Part shown: one piece after another, positions 42,101 to 50,290 of the stretch | How the letters are laid out: every line of letters begins with the position of its first letter | How positions within the stretch are numbered: position 1 is the first letter of the stretch | NCBI RefSeq assembly: GCF_029872155.1 | Contig: NZ_JARXLA010000002.1 | Location: 372,001-436,000, forward strand | Source of the DNA: Hyphomicrobium sp. D-2 | Lineage (GTDB): Bacteria; Pseudomonadota; Alphaproteobacteria; Rhizobiales; Hyphomicrobiaceae | Reading direction: 5' to 3' | Length of the DNA stretch: 64,000 nt | Made by a program: the position numbers and the translations under genes | Notes under the pieces: generated by a model | Database searches by the model: none | What the model saw: only the letters and a program-made list of their open reading frames with translations | Told to the model about the DNA's origin: nothing

Positions 42101-42741
42101 CGATGGAGCGCCTGTCGCACGAGTTCGACGCCATCGGTTTTTATCTGTCGGGCCATCCGCTCGATCAGTATGAAAAGGCGCTGCAGAAGATGGGCGTGCG
42201 CCGCTATGTAGATTTCGAGGCGGCAACTGAGAAGGGCGCAACGGGCGGTCAGCTTGCAGGCATCGTAATTTCAGCGCGCGAACGGCGCTCGGCCAAGGGC
42301 AATAAGTTTGCGTTCGGAATGTTCTCCGACATGACCGGACAGTTCGAGGCGGTGATCTTCTCCGATACGCTGGCGGCCAGCCGCGATTTGCTGGTGGCGG
42401 GCACGCCGGTGCTGCTGAACGTTTCGGCCGAGCGTGACGGCGACACGGTGAAGATGCGGGTGGAAAGCCTGCGCGCGCTGGACGCCGCCGTTGCTGCGAT
42501 GCAAAGCGGTCTGCGGGTCATTCTCGATGGCGACGCGGTGACGAACGCCAAGAGCAATACGCTGGAGCAACTGAAGCAGCGCATGAAGCCAGGCGGGAAG
42601 GGTGAGGTGCGCTTTGTGCTGCGTATGTATGAGCATAGTCGCGAGATCGAGTTCGTGGCGCCGGGCCGCTACGATGTCTCGCCCTATCAGGCCGGACTGC
42701 TGGCGGCGGTGCCGGGCGTTGTCGAAGTGTTAGAGATCTGA
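39166..42741 (+). CDS. dnaE: DNA polymerase III subunit alpha (replicative)
   Basis: 1191-residue C-family replicase. PHP domain at the N terminus ([30 protein letters not shown]), palm motif [20 protein letters not shown] with the catalytic aspartates, fingers [31 protein letters not shown], a helix-hairpin-helix region ([27 protein letters not shown]) and a C-terminal OB fold ([15 protein letters not shown]). The ATG at 39166 begins the native N terminus; 14 extra in-frame residues upstream look non-coding. Follows lolCD, as in other Rhizobiales. Confidence 0.98.
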   Translation: [1191 protein letters not shown]

Positions 42742-42797
42742 CGATTAAACTTAAGCTCTGTGTGCGTCGATAAAATTTGCGCAAAAGGGCTTTTGTC

Positions 42798-43616
42798 GTG
42801 TTCCGATCATCACTCGGCGCCGCAACATTGCTGGCGCTCTTCGCCGCCGATGCTACCGCATCAACCTATTGCCCCCGTCCATTGCACCGGGCGACGCGTC
42901 TCATCGTCATCACTGTGCCGGATATGAATTCGGTGAAGGCGACGATGCATACGTTCGAGCGCGAGACGCCGGCGGATGCAACATGGCGCCGTGCTGGACC
43001 GCCGGAGCCAGCCGTCGTTGGCAGTGCCGGAATAGGCTGGGCAAAGACATTCAGCCATCTGGGCAAAAAGGGCGAGCCGATCAAGACGGAGGGCGACAAG
43101 CGCACGCCTGCCGGTGTGTTCCGGTTGTCCGGGCCGTTTGGCATGGAGCAAAGGCCGCTGCGCAACTTCGTCAAGCTGGCGCCGGGCCGGAGCCTTTGTG
43201 TGCGCGATCCCAGATCCGCTTACTACGGCCAGGTGATGGACCGTTCGCGCCTGCGCTCGCTGCGCGGCGCTGAGGACATGGCCCAGAACGCCACGCTGCG
43301 GCGGGGCATCTTCGTCGATTATCCCTCGCTGCCGGCTGCCAAGGCCGGAAGCTGCATTTTCCTGCACGTGTGGGAAAGCGACGCTACCGGCACCGAAGGC
43401 CGCGTCGCTGTGGCCGAAGACCGGGTGAATGTGCTTCAGGACTGGATCGGGCAGGGCTTCTCGACCATTGCGATCATCACCGAGGACACCGCCAAGCGCT
43501 TCAAGCACTGCCTGCCGATCAACGCCAAGAGCAACACTTACGATCAGCCGGCGAGTGCGCCGATGCGGAACCCTAACCGCATTACTGTGCAACAGCAGGC
43601 AACGCTGAAGCAGTGA
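42798..43616 (+). CDS. YkuD/L,D-transpeptidase-like secreted protein lacking the catalytic Cys
   Basis: 272 residues with a signal peptide (SSLGAATLLALFAADATA). The mature part matches the COG3786 branch of L,D-transpeptidases: RLIVITVPDMNSVKATMHTFER, GWAKTFSHLGKKGEPIKTEGDKRTPAGVFRLSGPFG, then SCIFLHVWESDATGTEGRVAVAED. Family members have G-C-V/T at the last motif; here codon 43401-43403 is CGC (Arg202) where TGC (Cys) is expected. The protein is therefore probably not a transpeptidase, or uses another residue. The GTG at 42798 has AAAGGG upstream. A GCTGTC/GACAGC hairpin lies in the convergent gap after it. Confidence 0.85.
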   Translation: MFRSSLGAATLLALFAADATASTYCPRPLHRATRLIVITVPDMNSVKATMHTFERETPADATWRRAGPPEPAVVGSAGIGWAKTFSHLGKKGEPIKTEGDKRTPAGVFRLSGPFGMEQRPLRNFVKLAPGRSLCVRDPRSAYYGQVMDRSRLRSLRGAEDMAQNATLRRGIFVDYPSLPAAKAGSCIFLHVWESDATGTEGRVAVAEDRVNVLQDWIGQGFSTIAIITEDTAKRFKHCLPINAKSNTYDQPASAPMRNPNRITVQQQATLKQ

Positions 43617-43730
43617 CTTCGCCGTAAGCTGGTGCTGTCGGATTGACAGCCCGAGCAGACGAAGGCTGGCTGCTTGCAGGATCGCGCCATCCCAAAGCGG
43701 CTCGCGCGACCCTCTGCGATCAGCCCGGCC

Positions 43731-44513
43731 TCATTTCAGGATACGGTCGTAAAGGCTCAGCACCACCTCAAACGCAATCAGGGCGATGATGTACCACTCC
43801 AGCCGGTGCGAGGTGCGGGTGGCGAACAGGTCCGTCAGCGTGTCGGCGGTGCCGCGGATCACGTCCAGCTTGCGGGAGATGGCACGGCCGCGTTGAATGA
43901 GGTCGTACTCATCTACGAGACGCGCCCACAGGCGCTCCAGCTCAGGATGGTCCCACAACACATCCGGCTTGTCGTCGAGGTCGACGCGGGCTGCCAGCCG
44001 CTGCTGGATCAACAGAGCCTCGCCGATTTGCTCCAGCAACTCGTTGTGCGGGCTCGGGGGCAGGCGACGTTGTTGCAGGGTCTGGGCCACGGCGTCGATG
44101 CGATCGAAGGCGGCGGCGATCCGGCGCTCGTCGTAGGCAAAGGCCACGCTCATCGCCAAGGCTTCGGCCACCAGCAGCAGGCGGTTGTTGTCGTCGGCCT
44201 TGATCTGGATTTCGCCCGAGGGGGTGAGCTGACCGTCATCGGCCTGCTTGACGACCAGGCGGACGCTTTCGGTCTCGCGGTCATCGATCGGGTTGATGAT
44301 CCGGCCATCGAGGTTCTTGATGAGCTGTTCCTCATCGACCGGGTTCATGGCGATGAAGACGGCGGCGCCGGATTTGAACAGCACGGCAATGCCGTCGCCG
44401 CTGGTCGGGAATGCCAGCGGCGAGGTGGAGAAGGCGTCCTCGCGCTCCAGTCCCTTGAGGTTGATGCCTTCGCCCAGTTGCAGGGCGTGCACTTGAATTT
44501 CCTTGCCACTCAT
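43731..44513 (-). CDS. RMD1/YagE family protein (DUF155)
   Basis: 260 residues. The central region DIVLF-like and the pattern LVEAEALAMSVAFAYDERR, ELLEQIGEALLIQQRLAARVDLDDKPDVLWDHPELERLWARLVDEYDL and ISRKLDVIRGTADTLTDLFATRTSHRLEWYIIALIAFEVVLSLYD match DUF155, with a C-terminal transmembrane helix. Eukaryotic relatives (Rmd1, Rmd8) are mitochondrial; the bacterial role is unknown. The ATG at 44513 was chosen; the frame is open to 44549. Divergent from rpsB. Confidence 0.9.
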   Translation of the reverse strand: MSGKEIQVHALQLGEGINLKGLEREDAFSTSPLAFPTSGDGIAVLFKSGAAVFIAMNPVDEEQLIKNLDGRIINPIDDRETESVRLVVKQADDGQLTPSGEIQIKADDNNRLLLVAEALAMSVAFAYDERRIAAAFDRIDAVAQTLQQRRLPPSPHNELLEQIGEALLIQQRLAARVDLDDKPDVLWDHPELERLWARLVDEYDLIQRGRAISRKLDVIRGTADTLTDLFATRTSHRLEWYIIALIAFEVVLSLYDRILK

Positions 44514-44609
44514 TAACCATTTGCTCCGCAAAGCCCGGTCGGCCAGCAATCGGGGCTCAAGGTGGGCCGGATTGCTGGCTCGGCGGGCGGAAAGATTGCC
44601 CTCGGCCGC

Positions 44610-44638
44610 TTGTCAATGGCGGGTCGAGACTCTATAAG
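44610..44638 (+). promoter_or_regulatory. Sigma-70 type promoter of rpsB-tsf
   Basis: TTGTCA (44610-44615) and TATAAG (44633-44638) are separated by exactly 17 bases. Transcription would start near 44645, giving a leader of about 135 bases before rpsB. A CGCGAA/TTCGCG hairpin lies in the leader near 44654. Confidence 0.8.
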
Positions 44639-44780
44639 CGCGCCATCTCACACGCGAACTTTCGCGTCAGACGGATTGAAAGCCCCGTCCGGCGCTCCGG
44701 TGGATCGCTCTCTAACCCCTAGGGTCGGTGAAGCGTTCTTGCTCTGGGTTCGCGGAGGATTAACCGGAAAAGGAAGAGAC

Positions 44781-45767
44781 ATGACGCTCCCTGCGTTCAA
44801 TATGCGTCAGCTGCTGGAAGCTGGCGTTCACTTCGGTCACCAGTCGCACCGCTGGAACCCCAAGATGGCGCCCTTCATCTTTGGCGCTCGCAACAACATT
44901 CACATCATCGATCTGACCCAGACGACGCCGATGCTGCATCAGGCGCTGGTCAAGATCTCTGACACCGTCGCCAGCGGCGGCCGCGTGCTGTTCGTTGCCA
45001 CCAAGCGTCAGGCTTCGGATTCCATTGCTGAATCGGCTAAGCGCAGCGCTCAGTACTTCATCAACCATCGCTGGTTCGGCGGCACGCTGACAAACTGGAA
45101 GACGATCTCGCAGTCTATCCGTCGCCTGCGTCAGCTTGATGACACCCTTGCCGATCCGCAGGGCCGCACCAAGAAAGAAATCCTGAACCTGACCCGCGAG
45201 CGCGACAAGCTCAATCAGGCGCTGGGCGGCATCAAGGACATGGGCGGCACGCCTGACCTTCTGTTCGTTATCGACACGAACAAGGAAAAGATTGCCATTG
45301 AGGAAGCCAAGAAGCTTGGTATCCCGATCGTCGCCATCGTCGACACCAACTGCGATCCGGACGGCATCGACTTCCCGATTCCGGGCAATGACGACGCCGG
45401 TCGCGCCATCACGCTTTATTGCGATCTCGTCGCCCGTGCGGCGCTGGATGGCCTTGAGCGCAGCCAGTCGGCTTCGGGCATCGACATCGGCGCCTCGGAA
45501 GCACCTCCGGCTGAAGATCTGCCGGGCGAGTTCCGCGGCATTGAAGCCGCCCGTGGCGAGCCTGACGATCTGAAGCGGATCACCGGTATCAGCGGCAAGC
45601 TTGAGCAGCGCCTCAACGATGCTGGCGTATTCCACTTCTGGCAGATCGCTGATCTCGACGCCGATCAGGTTGCTGCGCTCGATCGCAAGCTGAAGCTCAA
45701 GGGCCAGGTTGCGGCCGACAAGTGGACCGAGCAGGCCAAGAAACTGGTCGAAACGGCCGCCGTCTAA
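44781..45767 (+). CDS. rpsB: 30S ribosomal protein S2 with C-terminal helix-hairpin-helix extension
   Basis: 328 residues. The S2 body is complete: [75 protein letters not shown]. After about residue 230 comes an acidic linker and a domain [31 protein letters not shown] (about 260-320) that resembles helix-hairpin-helix tails also found on L21 in this group (from memory). Plain S2 is about 240-255 residues. AAGGAAGAG precedes the ATG. Confidence 0.98.
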   Translation: MTLPAFNMRQLLEAGVHFGHQSHRWNPKMAPFIFGARNNIHIIDLTQTTPMLHQALVKISDTVASGGRVLFVATKRQASDSIAESAKRSAQYFINHRWFGGTLTNWKTISQSIRRLRQLDDTLADPQGRTKKEILNLTRERDKLNQALGGIKDMGGTPDLLFVIDTNKEKIAIEEAKKLGIPIVAIVDTNCDPDGIDFPIPGNDDAGRAITLYCDLVARAALDGLERSQSASGIDIGASEAPPAEDLPGEFRGIEAARGEPDDLKRITGISGKLEQRLNDAGVFHFWQIADLDADQVAALDRKLKLKGQVAADKWTEQAKKLVETAAV

Positions 45768-45771
45768 TGGG

Positions 45772-45796
45772 ATGGCCGCATACGGCGGCCATTTCG
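45772..45796 (+). terminator. Hairpin 1 in the rpsB-tsf gap (possible attenuator)
   Basis: ATGGCCGC (45772-45779) pairs perfectly with GCGGCCAT (45785-45792) across ATACG, followed by TTCGC. It begins just after the rpsB stop. It could reduce readthrough into tsf, as partial termination between these genes is known in other bacteria. Confidence 0.55.
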
Positions 45797-45812
45797 CATT
45801 ATCTGCAAACCT

Positions 45813-45834
45813 GCGGGCGCCAAGGGGCGCCCGC
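45813..45834 (+). promoter_or_regulatory. Hairpin 2 just upstream of the tsf start
   Basis: A perfect 9-bp GC stem, GCGGGCGCC (45813-45821) with GGCGCCCGC (45826-45834), encloses an AAGG loop 20 bases before the tsf ATG. With no clear Shine-Dalgarno nearby, it may influence tsf translation or mRNA stability. Confidence 0.5.
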
Positions 45835-45853
45835 CTAGCTAGTGGGCTTATCC

Positions 45854-46774
45854 ATGACCATTTCCGCAAGTCTCGTGAAGGAACTGCGCGAAAAGACCGG
45901 CGCCGGCATGATGGACTGCAAGGCGGCTCTCACCGAGGTGAAGGGCGACATCGAAGCGGCAATCGACTGGTTGCGGAAGAAGGGCCTCTCGAAGGCTGCC
46001 AAGAAGGCCGATCGCGTCGCTGCTGAAGGGCTTATTGGCGTCGCCATTAACGGCGCGACAGGCTCGATCGTTGAGGTGAACTCCGAGACGGACTTCGTTG
46101 CCCGCAACGAACAGTTCCAGGATCTGGTCACGAACATTGCGTCACTGGCTGCGCCCGCAAATGGTGACGTTGAAGCGATCCTGGTTGCAGCCTATCCGGG
46201 CAAGTCGCACACCGTCGGCGACCAGATCAAGGAGCTCATCGCCACCATCGGCGAGAACATGAACCTGCGCCGTGCCACTACGCTTTCGGTGCCGCAGGGC
46301 GTGGTTGGCGCCTATGTGCACGGTCAGGTTTCGCCCGGCCTTGGCAAGATCGGTGTGCTGGTTGCGCTGGAGTCTTCCGGTTCCAACACCGACGAGCTTG
46401 CTACTCTGGCTCGCCAGATTGCAATGCACGTTGCCGCCACCAATCCGGTTGCCCTCGACATCGACGGCGTGCCGGCTGAGGTGCTGGAGCGCGAGAAGGC
46501 GATCCTGGCCGACAAGAACCAGGGCAAGCCCCCGCAGGTGCTTGAGAAGATCGTTGCTTCGGGCGTGAAGTCCTACGCCAAGGACAACACGCTGCTGGAA
46601 CAGTCCTATATCCACGATCCATCCAAGTCGGTTGGCCAGACCCTCAAGGAAGCTGAGGGCAAGGTCGGTGGACCGGTGAAGATCGCCAGCTTCGTCCGCT
46701 ACGGACTGGGCGAGGGCATCGAGAAGAAAGAAGACGATTTCGCCGCGGAAGTTGCGGCTGCTGCCGGTAACTGA
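45854..46774 (+). CDS. tsf: Elongation factor Ts
   Basis: 306-residue nucleotide exchange factor for EF-Tu. N-terminal UBA-like domain [26 protein letters not shown], the conserved [15 protein letters not shown] motif and two core repeats. Normal length for alphaproteobacteria. The ATG at 45854 is chosen; a GTG at 45842 is in frame. Confidence 0.98.
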   Translation: MTISASLVKELREKTGAGMMDCKAALTEVKGDIEAAIDWLRKKGLSKAAKKADRVAAEGLIGVAINGATGSIVEVNSETDFVARNEQFQDLVTNIASLAAPANGDVEAILVAAYPGKSHTVGDQIKELIATIGENMNLRRATTLSVPQGVVGAYVHGQVSPGLGKIGVLVALESSGSNTDELATLARQIAMHVAATNPVALDIDGVPAEVLEREKAILADKNQGKPPQVLEKIVASGVKSYAKDNTLLEQSYIHDPSKSVGQTLKEAEGKVGGPVKIASFVRYGLGEGIEKKEDDFAAEVAAAAGN

Positions 46775-46789
46775 TCCGGCTGCGTTATT

Positions 46790-46815
46790 CGGGTGCGCAG
46801 CAGAATGCGCACCCG
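46790..46815 (+). terminator. Perfect hairpin after tsf
   Basis: CGGGTGCGCA (46790-46799) pairs perfectly with TGCGCACCCG (46806-46815). It lies 16 bases after the tsf stop. No U-tract, so it could be a processing or stability element rather than a simple terminator. Confidence 0.5.
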
Positions 46816-46876
46816 CGCCATGCTTTGGAATATGCGGCAGCAAGGATTTGCCGCGAAGCAGGCACATTCATCGCTG

Positions 46877-46910
46877 GAGCCGTCCCCAATTATTTAACTT
46901 GGGACGGCTC
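46877..46910 (+). promoter_or_regulatory. Second hairpin in the tsf-pyrH gap
   Basis: GAGCCGTCCC (46877-46886) pairs with GGGACGGCTC (46901-46910) around an AT-rich loop (AATTATTTAACT). Nothing else is seen in this ~336-base gap between tsf and pyrH apart from the hairpin at 46790. It could be a terminator of rpsB-tsf or part of a pyrH leader. Confidence 0.45.
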
Positions 46911-47110
46911 TAGGCGGATCTCAGCCATACGGGCTAGCTACGCTCTGGCCGCAGCCGTAGATCGGCGCTCCATCGCCATAAAGGTGCATGCGGCACAATA
47001 CAGGCTGGCGTCGACCTCCGCGAGATTGCACTCGTGTGCGGAGCGGCCCTGGAGCGCGTGACAGGCAGGCGAATTGCGCCAAGCCGCCGCCGATGCGAGG
47101 AGGCAGTCAT

Positions 47111-47854
47111 ATGGCAACGGAAGAAGCCGCTGGAGCTGGAGCGACCGGTCTCGGTTACAAGAGGCTGCTGCTGAAGCTTTCCGGCGAAGCGCTAATGGGT
47201 AAATCCGGCTTCGGCATCGATATGGATGTTGTCGACCGGCTCGCGCGCGATATCGCCGAGGCTGTGAACGCCGGCGCCGAGATTGCAGTCGTTGTGGGCG
47301 GCGGCAACATCTTCCGCGGGCTGGCAGGCGCCGCCAAGGGGATGGAACGCGCGACCGCCGATTACATGGGCATGCTGGCGACGGTGATGAACGCGCTGGC
47401 GCTGCAGAACGCGCTCGAAAATGCAAAGGTGCCGGCGCGCGTGGTTTCCGCCATCCCGATGCCAACCGTGTGTGAAAGCTACATCCGCCCCAAGGCGTTG
47501 CAGCACATCGAAGCCGGCCGCGTGGTGATTTTCGCCGCCGGCACGGGCAACCCGTTTTTCACCACCGATACCGCTGCGACCCTGCGTGCCGTCGAGATGG
47601 ATTGCCAGGCTGTGGCCAAGGCAACTCAGGTTGATGGCGTCTATGACAGCGATCCGCGGCGTAATCCCGATGCCAAGCGCTATGACCGTCTCGGCTATGC
47701 CGAGGTTTTAGCACGTGATCTCAAAGTGATGGACGGCACGGCGATCGCGCTTGCCCGTGACAATGGACTTCCGGTAATTGTCTTTTCCATTGAAGAGCCG
47801 GGAAATCTTTTGAAAGTTCTGCGCGGCACTGGACGCGCAACGGTCATTGAGTGA
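47111..47854 (+). CDS. pyrH: UMP kinase
   Basis: 247-residue amino-acid-kinase fold enzyme phosphorylating UMP to UDP for pyrimidine synthesis. Motifs: [91 protein letters not shown]. The ATG at 47111 has a GGAGG ten bases upstream. The N terminus ([15 protein letters not shown]) is about 12 residues longer than the E. coli form. Confidence 0.98.
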   Translation: MATEEAAGAGATGLGYKRLLLKLSGEALMGKSGFGIDMDVVDRLARDIAEAVNAGAEIAVVVGGGNIFRGLAGAAKGMERATADYMGMLATVMNALALQNALENAKVPARVVSAIPMPTVCESYIRPKALQHIEAGRVVIFAAGTGNPFFTTDTAATLRAVEMDCQAVAKATQVDGVYDSDPRRNPDAKRYDRLGYAEVLARDLKVMDGTAIALARDNGLPVIVFSIEEPGNLLKVLRGTGRATVIE

Positions 47855-47961
47855 CCGACAAGCCGCCGACGATCAATCAAGCACGTCCGGCATTTTTGGA
47901 AATAACCTGAAACGCTGGCTGAGGTTAGGTTCATCCGATCCGCGGTCGCAGGGAGACAGCA

Positions 47962-48522
47962 ATGAGTGGCAATTTCGACCTTAACGACCTTGAGAAGCGT
48001 ATGCGCGGCGCGCTGGACGTGCTGAAGCGTGACTTCTCCGGTCTGCGCACCGGCCGCGCCAGCACGCATCTTCTCGATCCGATTCAGGTCACGGTGTACG
48101 GCGCCAAGATGCCGTTGAGCCAGGTGGCAACGGTGTCGGTTCCTGAATCGCGCACGATTTCCGTTCAGGTCTGGGATCGCACGAACGTTTCCGCAGTCGA
48201 GAAGGCTATCCGCGAAGCGAACCTTGGCCTCAACCCGATCATTGATGGCACGCTGCTGCGTCTTCCTATTCCGCCGCTGACAGCCGATCGCCGTAACGAA
48301 CTTGCCAAGCTGGCGCACAAGTATGCCGAGAGCTGCCGCGTCGCGGTCCGCAACGTGCGTCGTGAAGGCATGGATCTGCTGAAGAAACTGGAGAAAGACG
48401 GCAAGATCAGCGAAGATGACCAGCGCAAATCCTCCACCAAGGTGCAGGAGCTAACCGACCGGCTGATCAAAGATATCGACGAGACACTGGCCACCAAAGA
48501 AGTCGAGATCCACAAGGTTTGA
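47962..48522 (+). CDS. frr: Ribosome recycling factor
   Basis: 186 residues, the normal length. Three-helix bundle plus beta domain: [31 protein letters not shown], then [33 protein letters not shown]. It dissociates post-termination ribosomes together with EF-G. It follows pyrH, the canonical bacterial order. Confidence 0.98.
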   Translation: MSGNFDLNDLEKRMRGALDVLKRDFSGLRTGRASTHLLDPIQVTVYGAKMPLSQVATVSVPESRTISVQVWDRTNVSAVEKAIREANLGLNPIIDGTLLRLPIPPLTADRRNELAKLAHKYAESCRVAVRNVRREGMDLLKKLEKDGKISEDDQRKSSTKVQELTDRLIKDIDETLATKEVEIHKV

Positions 48523-48604
48523 TGGCTTGAGGACAGCGGAGATTCCGCTATCCTCCATTTCAGGCTTGAAGCATTTTGCCCGTTCAAACGGAAGTCTGTC
48601 GCCG

Positions 48605-49363
48605 GTGACGGAAATCCAGTCAAAAGCTGTTCCGCTTGAGCAGAAACCTGCTCAGCCAAGACACATTGCCATCATCATGGATGGCAATGGTCGCTGGGCA
48701 AGCAAGCACGGGCTTCCGCGTGCAATCGGCCATCAACGCGGTGTCGAAGCGGTGCGCCGCACCGTTCGCGCGGCGATTGAGCTGTCGGTGCCATACCTCA
48801 CGCTTTACAGTTTCTCGTCCGAGAACTGGTCGCGTCCGGCGTCAGAGATCGACGATCTCATGGGCCTGATGAAGCGTTTCATCAGGCGCGACCTGGCTGA
48901 GCTGCACCATGCCGGCGTGAAGATCCTGGTTATCGGGGAGCGTGCAAAAGTCGATCCCGAGCTGATGGCTCTGATCGACGAAGCCGTGGAGTTGACGCGT
49001 AACAACACCGCGATCACGCTTGTGGTGGCTTTCAATTACGGCGCCCGGGCGGAAATCGCCAAGGCGGCGCGGGCCCTGGCGGTTGAGGTTGCGGCCGGGC
49101 GACTTGCGCCGGAGGACATTACCGTCGATCGCATGGGCGCGGCGCTCGATACCGCTGGCATCCCCGATCCGGATCTGTTGATCCGCACCAGTGGCGAGAT
49201 GCGGATCTCGAATTTTCTGCTCTGGCAGTGCGCCTATACCGAATTTGTATTCCTGGATGCATTCTGGCCTGAATTCGGGCGGGAGCTGCTGGAGGTAGCA
49301 ATCGCGCGCTACTGCGAGCGGGACCGGCGCTATGGCGGCCTAACCCGCCAGTCGGCGGTGTGA
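48605..49363 (+). CDS. uppS: Undecaprenyl diphosphate synthase
   Basis: 252-residue cis-prenyltransferase making the C55 lipid carrier for peptidoglycan. Conserved HIAIIMDGNGRWASKHGLPRAIGHQRGVEAVR, the substrate Asp in IMDGNGRW, SFSSENWSRP, and the C-terminal DLLIRTSGEMRISNFLLWQCAYTEFVFLDAFWPEF. The GTG at 48605 was chosen; the frame is open to a TTG at 48527. Confidence 0.95.
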   Translation: MTEIQSKAVPLEQKPAQPRHIAIIMDGNGRWASKHGLPRAIGHQRGVEAVRRTVRAAIELSVPYLTLYSFSSENWSRPASEIDDLMGLMKRFIRRDLAELHHAGVKILVIGERAKVDPELMALIDEAVELTRNNTAITLVVAFNYGARAEIAKAARALAVEVAAGRLAPEDITVDRMGAALDTAGIPDPDLLIRTSGEMRISNFLLWQCAYTEFVFLDAFWPEFGRELLEVAIARYCERDRRYGGLTRQSAV

Positions 49364-49369
49364 GCCAGC

Positions 49370-50290
49370 ATGCCTGACAATCTCGCCATGCCGCCGGAGG
49401 GCGGATCGCCGTCCGGTTCGAACAATGCTACCGGCTCGAATGACAGCGGCCTCGGTAGTTCGGCTGCGGGTAAGCCGGGGCCGAGCAATCTCACGCTGCG
49501 TATCGTTTCCGGTGCGGTTCTGGCGGCCGTTGCGTTCTTCCTGGCTTACTCCGGCCCGGTGCCATTCGGCATCCTCATTCTGGCCTGCTCTCTGGTGATG
49601 AGCTGGGAGTGGAGCAGGCTGGTCCGCGGCACCGGGTTTGATCTTGGCTTCTACATTCAGGCGGCGGCTATTGTTCTTGCCGTCGCGCTGGCGGCGTTCG
49701 GTTATGCGGCTCCTGCCTTCGCGGTGCTATGCATTGCCGCCATCATTCTGGTGCCGCTCTATCTGGGCCATAACGCCGGTCTTTCCGGGCTGGGCGTCAT
49801 CTATGTCGGCCTGCCGGCCGTGGCGTTGCTGTGGTTGCGCGGCGATGAGCCGTTCGGCTTCAGCGCCATTCTGTTCGTGTTTGCCGTCGTCTGGTCGTCG
49901 GATACTGGCGCTTATGCTGCCGGGCGGACCATCGGCGGCCCCAAGCTCTGGCCCAAGGTTTCACCGAAAAAGACATGGGCCGGTTTCATCGGCGCTCTGG
50001 TTGCCGGAGCCGTTGTCGGCATAATCTTTTCCATGCTGGAGCCGGGCACCGATGCGCTGCGCCTCGTGCTGCTGGGTGTCGGTCTGGCATTTGTTTCGCA
50101 GGCCGGTGATCTGGCGGAATCGGCATTGAAGCGTCACTTCAACCGCAAGGATGCCAGCGATCTCATTCCGGGGCATGGTGGCTTCATGGACCGCATGGAC
50201 AGCATCGTCGCTGCGGCCTCGGTCGCAGGGTTGCTGGCGTTGGCCGTTGATGCGCACGCGCCCGCCCGCGCTTTGCTGTTTGGCCCGTAA
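49370..50290 (+). CDS. cdsA: Phosphatidate cytidylyltransferase
   Basis: 306-residue membrane enzyme making CDP-diacylglycerol from phosphatidate and CTP. About eight helices follow a hydrophilic Ser/Gly-rich N terminus of 40 residues. The C-terminal signature ESALKRHFNRKDASDLIPGHGGFMDRMDS is intact. One-base overlap with dxr. Confidence 0.96.
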   Translation: MPDNLAMPPEGGSPSGSNNATGSNDSGLGSSAAGKPGPSNLTLRIVSGAVLAAVAFFLAYSGPVPFGILILACSLVMSWEWSRLVRGTGFDLGFYIQAAAIVLAVALAAFGYAAPAFAVLCIAAIILVPLYLGHNAGLSGLGVIYVGLPAVALLWLRGDEPFGFSAILFVFAVVWSSDTGAYAAGRTIGGPKLWPKVSPKKTWAGFIGALVAGAVVGIIFSMLEPGTDALRLVLLGVGLAFVSQAGDLAESALKRHFNRKDASDLIPGHGGFMDRMDSIVAAASVAGLLALAVDAHAPARALLFGP

